Source: Deltaproteobacteria bacterium
GTDB lineage: Bacteria > Desulfobacterota > GWC2-55-46 > UBA9637
Length of the DNA stretch: 6,898 bases
NCBI GenBank assembly: GCA_016234985.1
Contig: JACRNK010000065.1
Coordinates: 1-6,898 of the forward strand
Direction of reading: 5' to 3'
Both the position numbers and the translations under genes were made by a program. Shown here piece by piece: positions 1 to 6,173 of the stretch. Below the pieces are notes generated by a model. That model saw nothing but the letters and a program-made list of their open reading frames with translations, had not been told where the DNA came from and ran no database searches. How positions within the stretch are numbered: position 1 is the first letter of the stretch; each line of letters starts with the position of its first letter.

Positions 1-512
1 CTGGAAATAACAACCCCTTTACCTTCAGCCAACGTGTTCAATGTTAAAAAAACCGCTGCCGCATTGTTATTGACGATCGTAGCCGCCTCTGCTCCTGTAA
101 GATGGCATATGATAGCCTCTATATGGCTGTCCCTGTCTCCCCTTTCACCTTTTTCCAGATCAAATTCAAGATTTACAGGATTGCCTGCTGCAATTTTAAC
201 AGCCTCAATGGCCTCATCACATAATATCGCCCTGCCAAGATTTGTATGCAGAACCACGCCGGATGCATTGACCACTCTTTTGACAGACGGCTTTAACATA
301 TTATCCAGATATTGTCTGACAAGCGCTTCTATATTATCCATAGAAGTATCAACCTTGCGGCCGGCCATAATATCTGTTCTTATTTTTCCAAGAGTCTCTC
401 TGATAGCCTGCGTAACAAGGTCTTTTGAACAAGAATCAACGCATTGCTTTAAAGCATCAGACCTTAAAACTTCATCAACCGACGGTATTTCCATTAACTG
501 TTCTTTTGACAT
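1..512 (-). CDS. selA: SelA, L-seryl-tRNA(Sec) selenium transferase, N-terminal part (cut by window start)
   Basis: SelA is the PLP enzyme that converts seryl-tRNA(Sec) to selenocysteyl-tRNA(Sec) using selenophosphate, in the cytoplasm. About 170 residues are visible, reading leftward off the window. The N-terminal small domain has the family's IPSVDEVL signature at residues 9-16. The fold-type I core follows, with VNASGVVLHTNLGRA (81-95), NLEFDLEKGERGDR (114-127) and LTGAEAATIVNNNAAAV (138-154), all typical of SelA. The PLP lysine lies beyond the window. The start is taken as ATG at 512-510. An in-frame TTG lies two codons upstream and the next in-frame stop is TGA nine codons before that TTG, so the N-terminus cannot be much longer. 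No clear Shine-Dalgarno sequence precedes it. The gene is divergent from the cytochrome cluster. Its presence implies that the genome encodes selenoproteins, but no UGA-decoded gene was recognised in this window. Confidence 0.95.
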   Translation of the reverse strand, partial: MSKEQLMEIPSVDEVLRSDALKQCVDSCSKDLVTQAIRETLGKIRTDIMAGRKVDTSMDNIEALVRQYLDNMLKPSVKRVVNASGVVLHTNLGRAILCDEAIEAVKIAAGNPVNLEFDLEKGERGDRDSHIEAIICHLTGAEAATIVNNNAAAVFLTLNTLAEGKGVVIS

Positions 513-575
513 ACGCAAAAATCTATCACGGGAAGGGAATAAAGGTCAACCATACATTGTTTACGGCACCTGGGT

Positions 576-597
576 TTTTCGTTAAATTTTCGTTAAT
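576..597 (+). repeat. Two tandem 11-bp direct repeats upstream of the cytochrome promoter
   Basis: Two copies of TTTTCGTTAA plus one base (A, then T) lie head to tail with an 11-bp period, ending 7 bp before the -35 hexamer of the cytochrome promoter. Direct repeats with about one helical turn of spacing next to a -35 box are the usual layout for dimeric winged-helix response regulators of the OmpR/PhoB type. That they are an operator is inference. The region is AT-rich and the repeats could be coincidental. Confidence 0.45.
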
Positions 598-604
598 TTT
601 TGTC

Positions 605-632
605 TTGACAATACTATCAAAAATGTTATATA
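605..632 (+). promoter_or_regulatory. Sigma70-type promoter for the triheme cytochrome operon
   Basis: A perfect TTGACA at 605-610 is followed after 16 bp by TATATA at 627-632. The expected transcription start is around 639-640, leaving a leader of about 45 nt before the first cytochrome ATG at 684. That leader carries a strong ribosome binding site. The -35 box sits in the short inverted repeat TGTCTTGACA (601-610), which could also be a binding site. Confidence 0.6.
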
Positions 633-669
633 CACAAGCCGTTTGATTTAAAAATTTAATTTCAAGAAT

Positions 670-675
670 GGAGGG
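670..675 (+). promoter_or_regulatory. Ribosome binding site of the first triheme cytochrome
   Basis: GGAGGG lies 8 nt before the ATG at 684. It is one of the two strongest Shine-Dalgarno matches in the window, the other being the AGGAGG of panD, and it fixes the start codon of the gene. Confidence 0.75.
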
Positions 676-683
676 TAAGCAGA

Positions 684-1052
684 ATGAAGAAAATCGTTTT
701 TTTAGTATCATTGCTGTTAGTTGCTGTGATTATCGCTGCTGAGACTGGATACGCAGAGTATGGCGACATCGTAATGGGCAAAAAGATGGAGAGCATGCAG
801 AAGGCTGATGTAAAGCCGGTGGTATTTCCGCACTGGTTTCACAGGATTCGTTTTAAATGCAAGGTTTGCCACGAAGATATATTCATCCTGCAGAGAGGGG
901 CAAACGATATCAATATGAACGCCATAATGAACGGCGAGTTCTGCGGCAAATGCCATAACGGCCAGATTGCGTGGGAGCCGCTGTATTGCGACCGCTGCCA
1001 TTCATGGAAGGGCCCTGTGCCGCCTTACACTGCATCGCCGGGAGCAAAATAA
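684..1052 (+). CDS. Secreted triheme c7-type cytochrome (first of the cluster)
   Basis: A 122-residue small periplasmic or exported electron carrier. A signal peptide covers about residues 1-24 (MKK, then a hydrophobic stretch, with likely cleavage after GYA). The mature part is one triheme domain of the c7 type found as repeats in Geobacter multiheme cytochromes. The heme-binding motifs are CKVCH (59-63), CGKCH (87-91) and CDRCH (102-106), and the distal ligand pair is FPHWFH (His50, His53). The mature chain has only five histidines: three heme-motif ones and these two. One heme therefore lacks a distal histidine. Met78 in the conserved I-x-M position or Met82 could serve, which is inference. 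The gene is first in the operon, 32 bp before the broken second cytochrome gene. The domain most resembles the N-terminal half of the hexaheme protein at 2278-3468 (shared HEDIF after the first heme and a V-M-x(4)-E-x-M lead-in). No specific redox partner can be assigned. Confidence 0.9.
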   Translation: MKKIVFLVSLLLVAVIIAAETGYAEYGDIVMGKKMESMQKADVKPVVFPHWFHRIRFKCKVCHEDIFILQRGANDINMNAIMNGEFCGKCHNGQIAWEPLYCDRCHSWKGPVPPYTASPGAK

Positions 1053-1323
1053 AAATATAAGATACGAAAGGAGAATCAATAAATATGAAAAGCCTTTGTT
1101 TAATAAAGTCTATGCCCAGAGTTATTCTGCTGGTTGTTCTTGCAGCCTTCATTGCTTATACAGGTTTAAAATTTACCGCGCAGGCAACAGCTGCTGAGCC
1201 TGCAAAATCAACAACAAGCCAAACGCCGGCAGCAAAACCTGCTGCAACCAAAGAAGTATCTCCTATTCTTGATCCAAAAGATCCAAAAAGCGTATTGTAT
1301 TTAGACACCAAGGGTAATTTAGC

Positions 1324-1367
1324 AGGCACAGGCGACCCTGCCAAAAGGCACAGGCGACCCTGCCAAA
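1324..1367 (+). repeat. Exact 22-bp tandem duplication inside the second cytochrome gene
   Basis: Copy one is 1324-1345 and copy two is 1346-1367; both begin AGGCACAGGCGA and end CCCTGCCAAA, identical over 22 bp. The flanking bases (C before, T after) do not extend the repeat. Because 22 is not a multiple of 3, the extra copy shifts the frame by +1. A single copy would encode the linker stretch GTGDPAKSG. Replication slippage is the likely origin. Confidence 0.95.
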
Positions 1368-1520
1368 TCAGGACCTGCAAGCGAGGCAGCCAAGGCAGGC
1401 GCAGGCTGGCATCCAGCAGCCCTTGCGTCAACGCTTCTTCCAAAAGACAGATACGGGCTGGTTGATTGGGCAAAGTCCGTTAAGGATAATGTCATAACAC
1501 CCAGGGCATCTCTTGATCCG

Positions 1521-1525
1521 AAGGA
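1521..1525 (+). promoter_or_regulatory. Possible internal ribosome binding site for restart at ATG 1533
   Basis: AAGGA lies 7 nt before an in-frame ATG (1533) of the downstream piece of the broken cytochrome gene. It could let ribosomes restart after the premature stop at 1465 and so keep the coupled third cytochrome gene translated. It lies in ordinary Lys/Glu codons (DPKEEEM), so it may be fortuitous. Confidence 0.3.
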
Positions 1526-1826
1526 AGAAGAAATGCCTGCAATGGATATGAATGTAGTGATAGAAACAAAAAGCGATTTCATAAATGACGTCAACTATCC
1601 CCATTATATGCACACATGGTGGTTGAAGTGCGAAGTCTGCCATCCGGCTATATTTATGCCGGCAAAGGGGCAAAACAATATGACCATGAGCGGTATAGCG
1701 CAGGGTCAGTGGTGCGGCAGATGTCACGGAAAAGTGGCATTCCCGTTAACTGATTGCGTCAGATGCCATACTCAGCCTAAAAAGGCCGCTGCTGCGCCAA
1801 AGGTTGCGCCTACAAAAAAATAGGCG

Positions 1827-2165
1827 ATGAAAAAGATATTATCTGCGATTTTTTCTGTCTTGGTGTTATCATCCGCCGGTTACGGTGCTGTCAAACCCGG
1901 GATCATAGTATTTGATGACAAGGCAGAAAGCCTGAAAAAGGCAGGCGTGGCGCCTGCGGTTTTTTCCCATGCTGCGCATGAAAATACCTATAAATGCGAG
2001 GATTGTCATCCAAAGGTATTTAAAGATAAGCGCGGGGCAAATGATATTACCATGCAGAAGAATATATCGGGTGAGTTTTGCGGCACAGCAGAGTGCCATG
2101 ACGGCCAAAACTCAAAGGCATTTCCATTATTGCATTGCGTTAAATGTCATATTAAGAAAAAGTGA
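1827..2165 (+). CDS. Secreted triheme c7-type cytochrome with one CX4CH heme site
   Basis: A 112-residue exported triheme electron carrier. The signal peptide is about residues 1-21 (MKKILSAIFSVLVLSSAGYGA). The distal ligand pair is FSHAAH (His48, His51). The first heme site is CEDCH (57-61), the second is CGTAECH (85-91), a CX4CH site with two more residues than its paralogues, and the third is CVKCH (104-108). Met76 lies at the conserved I-T-M position, and an extra histidine, His103, directly precedes the last heme motif, so this protein has one more potential ligand than its neighbours. The start ATG is 3 bp after the TAG of the preceding gene with no Shine-Dalgarno sequence of its own, which implies translational coupling to the broken gene upstream. 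If that gene really is frameshifted, expression here may be reduced. A strong terminator follows. Confidence 0.9.
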   Translation: MKKILSAIFSVLVLSSAGYGAVKPGIIVFDDKAESLKKAGVAPAVFSHAAHENTYKCEDCHPKVFKDKRGANDITMQKNISGEFCGTAECHDGQNSKAFPLLHCVKCHIKKK

Positions 2166-2177
2166 AAGTAAAACATG

Positions 2178-2221
2178 AAACAGGGAAGGGGTTCGAATTA
2201 ACCCTTCCCTGTTTTGTTTTT
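2178..2221 (+). terminator. Intrinsic terminator after the three triheme cytochrome genes
   Basis: A perfect 13-bp stem (2178-2190 with 2202-2214; AAACAGGGAAGGG pairing with CCCTTCCCTGTTT) encloses an 11-nt loop and is followed by a T-rich tract (TGTTTTT). It begins 12 bp after the stop codon at 2165. It separates the triheme genes from the hexaheme gene, which must depend on readthrough or on a promoter in 2222-2266 that I could not recognise. Confidence 0.88.
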
Positions 2222-2277
2222 CAAATCCTGCCATTCGTTTCTGTTTTACGGCAAGTCTAATTCCATAGGAGAGAAAA

Positions 2278-3468
2278 ATGAGGTCAAATATACTATATGG
2301 CGTTGGATTGGTTTTAACCCTTATGCTTGTTCTTGTTGTGTCTTTCATACCGCTCCTGAATGCGGAAGAGAGCCAATTCCGGAAGCAATTCATAGAAAAT
2401 TACAACGCAAATAGTTTGCAGGCCCAGACCTTTCTTATAAAAAAGAATAAAGACAGCATAGAAACGGAAGTCAACTCGCTGATAACAGAGGCAATGGCGG
2501 CGGATAAGAATTATCAGGACAGAATGTACCTCCTGGACATTGCGGCTATGATAGCCACAATGCACATACACTGGAACAACGGCAGCGAGGAGCTGCTAAA
2601 AAAGGTTGAAACGTTTCAGAAGGCGGAATTTAAAAAAGAACAGGTGAAAACCGAGGAAATGGAGAGAGTAAAAGAAGCGGAAAAGGTTCCAGGCAATTTT
2701 GTTATGGCAGCGCATAAGGAAGAGATGGCTAAAAAGGGATTGGCTCCGGTAATATATCCGCATTGGATACACAGGGCATTTTTCAGATGCAAGGTCTGCC
2801 ATGAAGATATTTTCGTCATGAAGCGAAACGGCAATAATATCTCTCAGGCAAATATACAGGAAGGCAAGCAATGCGGCGTATGTCATAACGGCGCTATATC
2901 CTTCAACGCAAGCGCAGAAGAAAACTGCGCAAGGTGCCACATCTTCGGAAAACAGGAATCCAAGCCTTTGCTTGACCTAAGTTATTACAGCCATAATAAG
3001 TTCAAGGAGATTGCATCCAGAGCAGGCTCTGAATGGAAACCGGAAAATCTGACAGGCGGCAAATTGCCGCTCGACAAACTTGGCTTTATCAACTGGATTG
3101 AGCTTGATAAAATGAAGGCGTTTAATCCACGCACAAGCCTTGGCGAGAGCCTCGATACCGAAGGCATAAGGGAGACATCTATACTTTTCCAAACGCCAAA
3201 CGCATTTTTAAAAGATGTGCTGTTCAGCCACAAAATTCATTCAACATGGGTGAAGTGTTCTCTCTGCCACCCCAATATCTTTAAGCCTGAACTCGGGGCA
3301 AACAAGGTGACTATGATTGAAATGAAAGACGGCAAGAGCTGCGGGCGCTGCCACGGCAGGGTGTCCTTCACATATGCCGACTGCCTGAGATGCCACAGCC
3401 AGACCAAAGAAAAACCTCCGGAGGGGGCGCTTATTAACAAGGCTGGAACCACTGCTCCTCCGCAATAA
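2278..3468 (+). CDS. Hexaheme c-type cytochrome, two c7-type triheme domains with a helical N-terminal extension
   Basis: A 396-residue exported multiheme electron carrier. An N-terminal hydrophobic segment (about 7-28, possible cleavage after LNA) is either a signal peptide or a membrane anchor. Residues 30-140 are charged and apparently helical with no heme motif. Triheme domain 1 has PHWIH (161-165) and hemes CKVCH (171-175), CGVCH (199-203) and CARCH (217-221). A linker (222-310) contains LPLDKLGFINW (263-273). Triheme domain 2 has SHKIH (317-321) and hemes CSLCH (327-331), CGRCH (355-359) and CLRCH (369-373). The tail is Pro-rich. Domain 1 resembles the first cytochrome of the cluster. 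The linker plus domain 2 resembles the second, broken one, so this looks like a fusion paralogue. The conserved I-T-M methionine is present in domain 2 (Met346) but is replaced by Gln190 in domain 1. The RBS is AGGAGAG (2267-2273). The gene converges with the pan operon 12 bp away. The redox partner is unknown. Confidence 0.92.
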   Translation: MRSNILYGVGLVLTLMLVLVVSFIPLLNAEESQFRKQFIENYNANSLQAQTFLIKKNKDSIETEVNSLITEAMAADKNYQDRMYLLDIAAMIATMHIHWNNGSEELLKKVETFQKAEFKKEQVKTEEMERVKEAEKVPGNFVMAAHKEEMAKKGLAPVIYPHWIHRAFFRCKVCHEDIFVMKRNGNNISQANIQEGKQCGVCHNGAISFNASAEENCARCHIFGKQESKPLLDLSYYSHNKFKEIASRAGSEWKPENLTGGKLPLDKLGFINWIELDKMKAFNPRTSLGESLDTEGIRETSILFQTPNAFLKDVLFSHKIHSTWVKCSLCHPNIFKPELGANKVTMIEMKDGKSCGRCHGRVSFTYADCLRCHSQTKEKPPEGALINKAGTTAPPQ

Positions 3469-3502
3469 AAAAACACAAGGCTATTTTGCGCCGCCTTGTT
3501 TT
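3467..3502. terminator. Bidirectional hairpin terminator between the hexaheme gene and the pan operon
   Basis: A 7-bp stem (ACAAGGC 3475-3481 with GCCTTGT 3493-3499) has an 11-nt loop. Leftward transcripts meet seven T residues (complement of the A-run 3467-3473), a convincing terminator for the pan operon. Rightward transcripts meet TTTT after the stem, a weaker one for the cytochrome gene. The hairpin overlaps the last codons and stop of the DUF502 gene, and its A-run includes the last two bases of the cytochrome stop codon. Confidence 0.65.
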
Positions 3503-4116
3503 GCCTTTTCAGGGCTTACCATGCCGCCTGTAATTATAAGTTTAAATGCATCTTCAACAGACATCTCAAGCGGGATTATATCTTTCTCCGGAATAAGTAT
3601 ATAAAAACCTGTGGTGGGATTTGGAGTCGTGGGCAAAAACACATTGACAACCTTCTCTTTAGTTTTGCTTTGCACCTCTCCGTCAGCAACGCCGGTAAGA
3701 AACCCTACGGAATACATGCCCTTGCTCGGAAACTCCACAAGGACAACCCTCCTGAAGCCTGAATATCCTGTAACAAAAAAGGTTTCCATAAATTGTTTCA
3801 GGGGTTTGTAAATACTTCTGAAAAGCGGTATTTTTGCAAGGATGGCATCTCCTATTTCCACTAATTTTTTCCCAAGCAGATTTGTTGCAAGGATGCCTAT
3901 CACAAAAACAACAATTATGGTAACTATTACTCCAAGCCCTGGCATGTGAAATTTCAGATATGTGTCGGGCCGCAAGGATTCCGGCAGATAATTTAACAAC
4001 CTATCCATGTAGGCGACGATAAGAGCGAAGATATAAACCGTCAGATAGAGCGGCACAACCACCAAAAGCCCTGTGATGAAATACCGTTTGAAGCCTGCCT
4101 TCATTTTCTTTAGCAT
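3481..4116 (-). CDS. DUF502 family inner-membrane protein
   Basis: A 211-residue membrane protein of unknown function. Two hydrophobic helices are visible (about 12-37 and 60-82), preceded by a basic N-terminus. A soluble C-terminal part follows with features typical of DUF502 proteins: [13 protein letters not shown] (96-108), a segment around [10 protein letters not shown] (121-130), and [11 protein letters not shown] (161-171). The length is usual for the family. The ATG overlaps the panD stop by 7 bp (ATGCTAA shared), so translation is probably coupled to panD and the gene is last in the pan operon. A role in pantothenate synthesis is not implied: DUF502 genes occur in many contexts. The stop codon lies inside the terminator hairpin shared with the convergent cytochrome gene. 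Confidence 0.9.
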   Translation of the reverse strand: MLKKMKAGFKRYFITGLLVVVPLYLTVYIFALIVAYMDRLLNYLPESLRPDTYLKFHMPGLGVIVTIIVVFVIGILATNLLGKKLVEIGDAILAKIPLFRSIYKPLKQFMETFFVTGYSGFRRVVLVEFPSKGMYSVGFLTGVADGEVQSKTKEKVVNVFLPTTPNPTTGFYILIPEKDIIPLEMSVEDAFKLIITGGMVSPEKAKQGGAK

Positions 4117-4499
4117 GAAACACCCGCCTTTACCGCTATCTCACCGGCAATGTTTTTTATCCGGTTTGTTTCATCAACATATACAAGTGCGGGCTGATGA
4201 TTGAGCGCCTCCGTCTCTTCCATGCCTGCATAGGAGGCAATGATAATGATGTGGCCTCGCTTTGCCAGATGAGCGGCAGCTCCGTTTATACATATTTCGC
4301 CGCTGCCCCTTGCCCCTTTTATTGCATAAGTTTGGAACCTGTTGCCGTTTGATATGTTATATATATGCACCTGTTCAAAGGGGAGTATGCTCGTAGCTTC
4401 CATAAGGTTTTCATCTATTGATATGCTCCCTTCATAGTCAATATTTGCATCTGTTACTGTTGCCCTGTGAATCTTCGATTTAAGCATGATTCTCTGCAT
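4110..4499 (-). CDS. panD: PanD, aspartate 1-decarboxylase (pyruvoyl enzyme precursor)
   Basis: PanD decarboxylates L-aspartate to beta-alanine, the second substrate of pantothenate synthase. At 129 residues it is of normal length. The self-cleavage site is intact: Gly24-Ser25 in YEGSISID, where Ser25 becomes the pyruvoyl cofactor. Lys9, Arg54, Thr57, Tyr58 (RFQTYAIKG) and the NGAAAHLA motif (72-79) match the known active-site layout. The ATG is set by an AGGAGG Shine-Dalgarno sequence that overlaps the panC stop codon. The gene sits 13 bp after panC and overlaps the following DUF502 gene by 7 bp. Everything visible suggests a functional enzyme. Confidence 0.97.
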   Translation of the reverse strand: MQRIMLKSKIHRATVTDANIDYEGSISIDENLMEATSILPFEQVHIYNISNGNRFQTYAIKGARGSGEICINGAAAHLAKRGHIIIIASYAGMEETEALNHQPALVYVDETNRIKNIAGEIAVKAGVSC

Positions 4500-4508
4500 A
4501 TAACTTTT

Positions 4509-4514
4509 CCTCCT
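4509..4514 (-). promoter_or_regulatory. panD ribosome binding site overlapping the panC stop codon
   Basis: Read leftward, AGGAGG ends 9 nt before the panD ATG. Its first two bases belong to the panC TAG stop (4515-4513). This favours coupled panC-panD translation. Confidence 0.7.
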
Positions 4515-5355
4515 AACCTAATATATCATTATCTATAAGCCTTGTTTTTCCGATTTTTACAGCCAGAGCTAAAAGCGCCCTGTCTTCAATTGTGTCCAAA
4601 TCTTCAAACGTGTCAATATCGCAGACCTTAACATAATCTATCACAGCCAACGGCTCACGCTTTATGATATTCCTCGCCTCTTTTAATATTGCATCGGCAT
4701 CTCTGACGCCGTTATCAAATATATCCCTTGCTTTCTTAATAGCATTATACAGGCAAATTGCCGCCTTTCTCTCTTCTTTATTCAAATAACTGTTTCGCGA
4801 ACTCATAGCAAGACCGTCCGCCTCTCTGATAGTCGGCATAGTTATAATATCCACATCCATATTCAAATCCTGCGCCATCTTTTTAATTATCCTTGCCTGC
4901 TGAAAGTCCTTTCCGCCAAACAGGGCAATATCGGGCTTCACAATATTAAATAGCTTCGCAACTACTGTTGCAACGCCGCGAAAATGCCCTGGTCTGGAAA
5001 GGCCGCATAGGCGATTGCTCAATTTTTCTATGTCTATAAATGTCTGAAAGCCTGCCGGATACATATCATCCGCAGCAGGATTAAAAACCACATCCACATT
5101 ATTGTCCTCTGCCAATGCCATATCTCTTTTAATGTCTTTTGGATACGATGTAAAATCCTCCTTTGGCCCAAATTGAGCAGGATTAACAAGTATGGACATC
5201 ACAAGCAGATCGCCAACTTCCTTCCCTTTTTTAAGCAGACTTGCATGCCCATCGTGCAAAAAGCCCATAGTGGGGACGAAGGCAATGGTCTTGCCTGTCT
5301 TCTTTGTTGCATTTGAGAATAATTGCATCTCTTTTATATCGGCTATTAACTTCAT
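4513..5355 (-). CDS. panC: PanC, pantothenate synthetase (pantoate-beta-alanine ligase)
   Basis: PanC joins pantoate and beta-alanine using ATP through a pantoyl-adenylate intermediate, the last step of pantothenate synthesis. At 280 residues it is full length. Visible motifs are [10 protein letters not shown] (28-37, containing the HxGH nucleotide-binding site), [15 protein letters not shown] (54-68), [12 protein letters not shown] (121-132), FGGKDFQQ (146-153) and [18 protein letters not shown] (174-191, the KMSKS-like loop). Most homologues have Glu where this protein has Gly148 in FGxKD; the other residues are standard. The gene starts 13 bp after the panB stop with only a weak ribosome binding site, so it is probably coupled to panB. 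It is followed by panD. Confidence 0.97.
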   Translation of the reverse strand: MKLIADIKEMQLFSNATKKTGKTIAFVPTMGFLHDGHASLLKKGKEVGDLLVMSILVNPAQFGPKEDFTSYPKDIKRDMALAEDNNVDVVFNPAADDMYPAGFQTFIDIEKLSNRLCGLSRPGHFRGVATVVAKLFNIVKPDIALFGGKDFQQARIIKKMAQDLNMDVDIITMPTIREADGLAMSSRNSYLNKEERKAAICLYNAIKKARDIFDNGVRDADAILKEARNIIKREPLAVIDYVKVCDIDTFEDLDTIEDRALLALAVKIGKTRLIDNDILG

Positions 5356-5368
5356 GCTGTCTTATTTT

Positions 5369-6163
5369 TTAAAAGCTATGCTCTTTCCCGGGAAATTTTT
5401 CCTCTTTTACATCATCTATATATCCATTGACTGCAGAGGATATTATTTGTTTTAAACTGACATATCTTTTAACAAACCTCGGCTTGACATCGTCATATAA
5501 ACCCAAAAGGTCATGTATAACAAGAACCTGACCGTCGCAATAACAGCCGGCCCCGATGCCTATAGTCGGTATAGAGACGGTTTCGGTTATCTTCTTTGCC
5601 AGTGCTGCCGGAATACATTCAAGGACAATGCTGAATGCCCCTGCCTTTTCCACAGCCTTTGCGTCATCCAACAGTTTTTTCCTCTGCTTTTTTTCTCTGC
5701 CCTGAATCTTATAGCCTCCCATCCTGTGAATAGACTGGGGCGTAAGACCTATATGTCCCATAACAGGCACGTCCATATCCGCTATGGCCTTGATGGTATC
5801 CGCCATAATCACCCCGCCTTCAAGCTTGACAGCCTCTGCGCCTTCTCTCACAAGCAGCCCTGCGTTCTTTTTGGCATCTTCAATCGACACCTGATAAGAT
5901 AAGAAGGGCATGTCTGCAACAACAAGGGCGCCCTTACACCCCCTCGCCACTGCCCTCGTGTGATAGCGCATCTCATCCATTGTTACAGATAAGGTATCTT
6001 TACCTCCGGCGAATACCATGCCTGCCGAATCTCCGACTAAAATAAGCGGTATGCCGGCCTCATCCAGAATCTTTGCCAAGGGATAGTCATAGGCTGTAAG
6101 CACAGGAATTTTTCCCCCATCCCTTTTCATTCTTTCTATATCAGGCACAGTTATCTTTTTCAT
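5369..6163 (-). CDS. panB: PanB, 3-methyl-2-oxobutanoate hydroxymethyltransferase
   Basis: PanB transfers a hydroxymethyl group from 5,10-methylenetetrahydrofolate to ketoisovalerate, giving ketopantoate, the first committed step to pantothenate. With ATG at 6163-6161 it has 264 residues, the normal length. A longer reading to 6220 runs through a hairpin and lacks family similarity, and a GAGG ribosome binding site precedes the chosen ATG. The TIM-barrel signatures are LTAYDYP (22-28), VGDS with the Mg-binding Asp45, VADMPF with Asp84, VKLEGG with Lys113, HIGLTPQSIHRMGGYK (137-152), the catalytic Glu182 in ECIP, and GIGAG with CDGQVLVIHDLLG (209-221). The residues between GIGAG and CDGQ are Cys-Tyr, where Pro-His or similar is usual. 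It is the first gene of the pan operon. No panE-like ketopantoate reductase is present in the window. Confidence 0.97.
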   Translation of the reverse strand: MKKITVPDIERMKRDGGKIPVLTAYDYPLAKILDEAGIPLILVGDSAGMVFAGGKDTLSVTMDEMRYHTRAVARGCKGALVVADMPFLSYQVSIEDAKKNAGLLVREGAEAVKLEGGVIMADTIKAIADMDVPVMGHIGLTPQSIHRMGGYKIQGREKKQRKKLLDDAKAVEKAGAFSIVLECIPAALAKKITETVSIPTIGIGAGCYCDGQVLVIHDLLGLYDDVKPRFVKRYVSLKQIISSAVNGYIDDVKEEKFPGKEHSF

Positions 6164-6169
6164 GCGCAA

Positions 6170-6173
6170 CCTC
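6170..6173 (-). promoter_or_regulatory. panB ribosome binding site
   Basis: Read leftward, GAGG lies 6 nt before ATG 6163-6161 and decides in favour of this start over the upstream ATG at 6220. Confidence 0.65.

Larger units (their letters stand above)
1085..1823 (+). pseudogene. Triheme c7-type cytochrome gene broken by a 22-bp tandem duplication (frameshift)
   Basis: Two overlapping pieces belong to one gene. The 5' frame (ATG 1085, RBS AAAGGAG at 1067-1073) encodes a signal peptide (about residues 1-37, cleavage near ATA/AEP) and an Ala/Pro/Lys-rich linker. After the duplication at 1324-1367 it runs out of frame and stops at 1465 with no heme motif. Deleting one 22-bp copy joins it exactly to the frame ending at 1823 and gives a 238-residue protein. 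The rebuilt protein has LPKDRYGLVDW (111-121), distal pair YPHYMH (His166, His169), and hemes CEVCH (175-179), CGRCH (203-207) and CVRCH (217-221). The rebuilt region aligns with the C-terminal half of the hexaheme protein downstream (LP-x-D-x2-G-x2-[ND]-W, then PR-x-SL), which supports the repair. The downstream piece could be translated from ATG 1533 but would lack a signal peptide, so heme attachment in the periplasm is unlikely. It may be a pseudogene, a reversible phase-variable state, or an assembly error. Confidence 0.85.

Noticed and set aside
513..560. A selA promoter (TTGACC with TAGATT, read leftward)
   Set aside because: The -10 candidate would lie only about 8 nt before the start codon and the spacing is 18 bp; the match is too weak to list.
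34..585. Plus-strand open frame of 183 codons opposite selA
   Set aside because: It is the antisense of a clear SelA coding sequence and its translation has no recognisable motif.
1085..1465. A separate 126-residue exported protein
   Set aside because: Its last 40 or so residues come from the frame shifted by the 22-bp duplication; the true frame continues to 1823.
2127..2393. Minus-strand open frame of 88 codons across the cytochrome intergenic gap
   Set aside because: It crosses a strong plus-strand terminator and the start of the hexaheme gene, with no ribosome binding site or known motif.
3496..3762. Plus-strand frames opposite the DUF502 gene
   Set aside because: Shadows of a well-supported membrane protein gene on the other strand.
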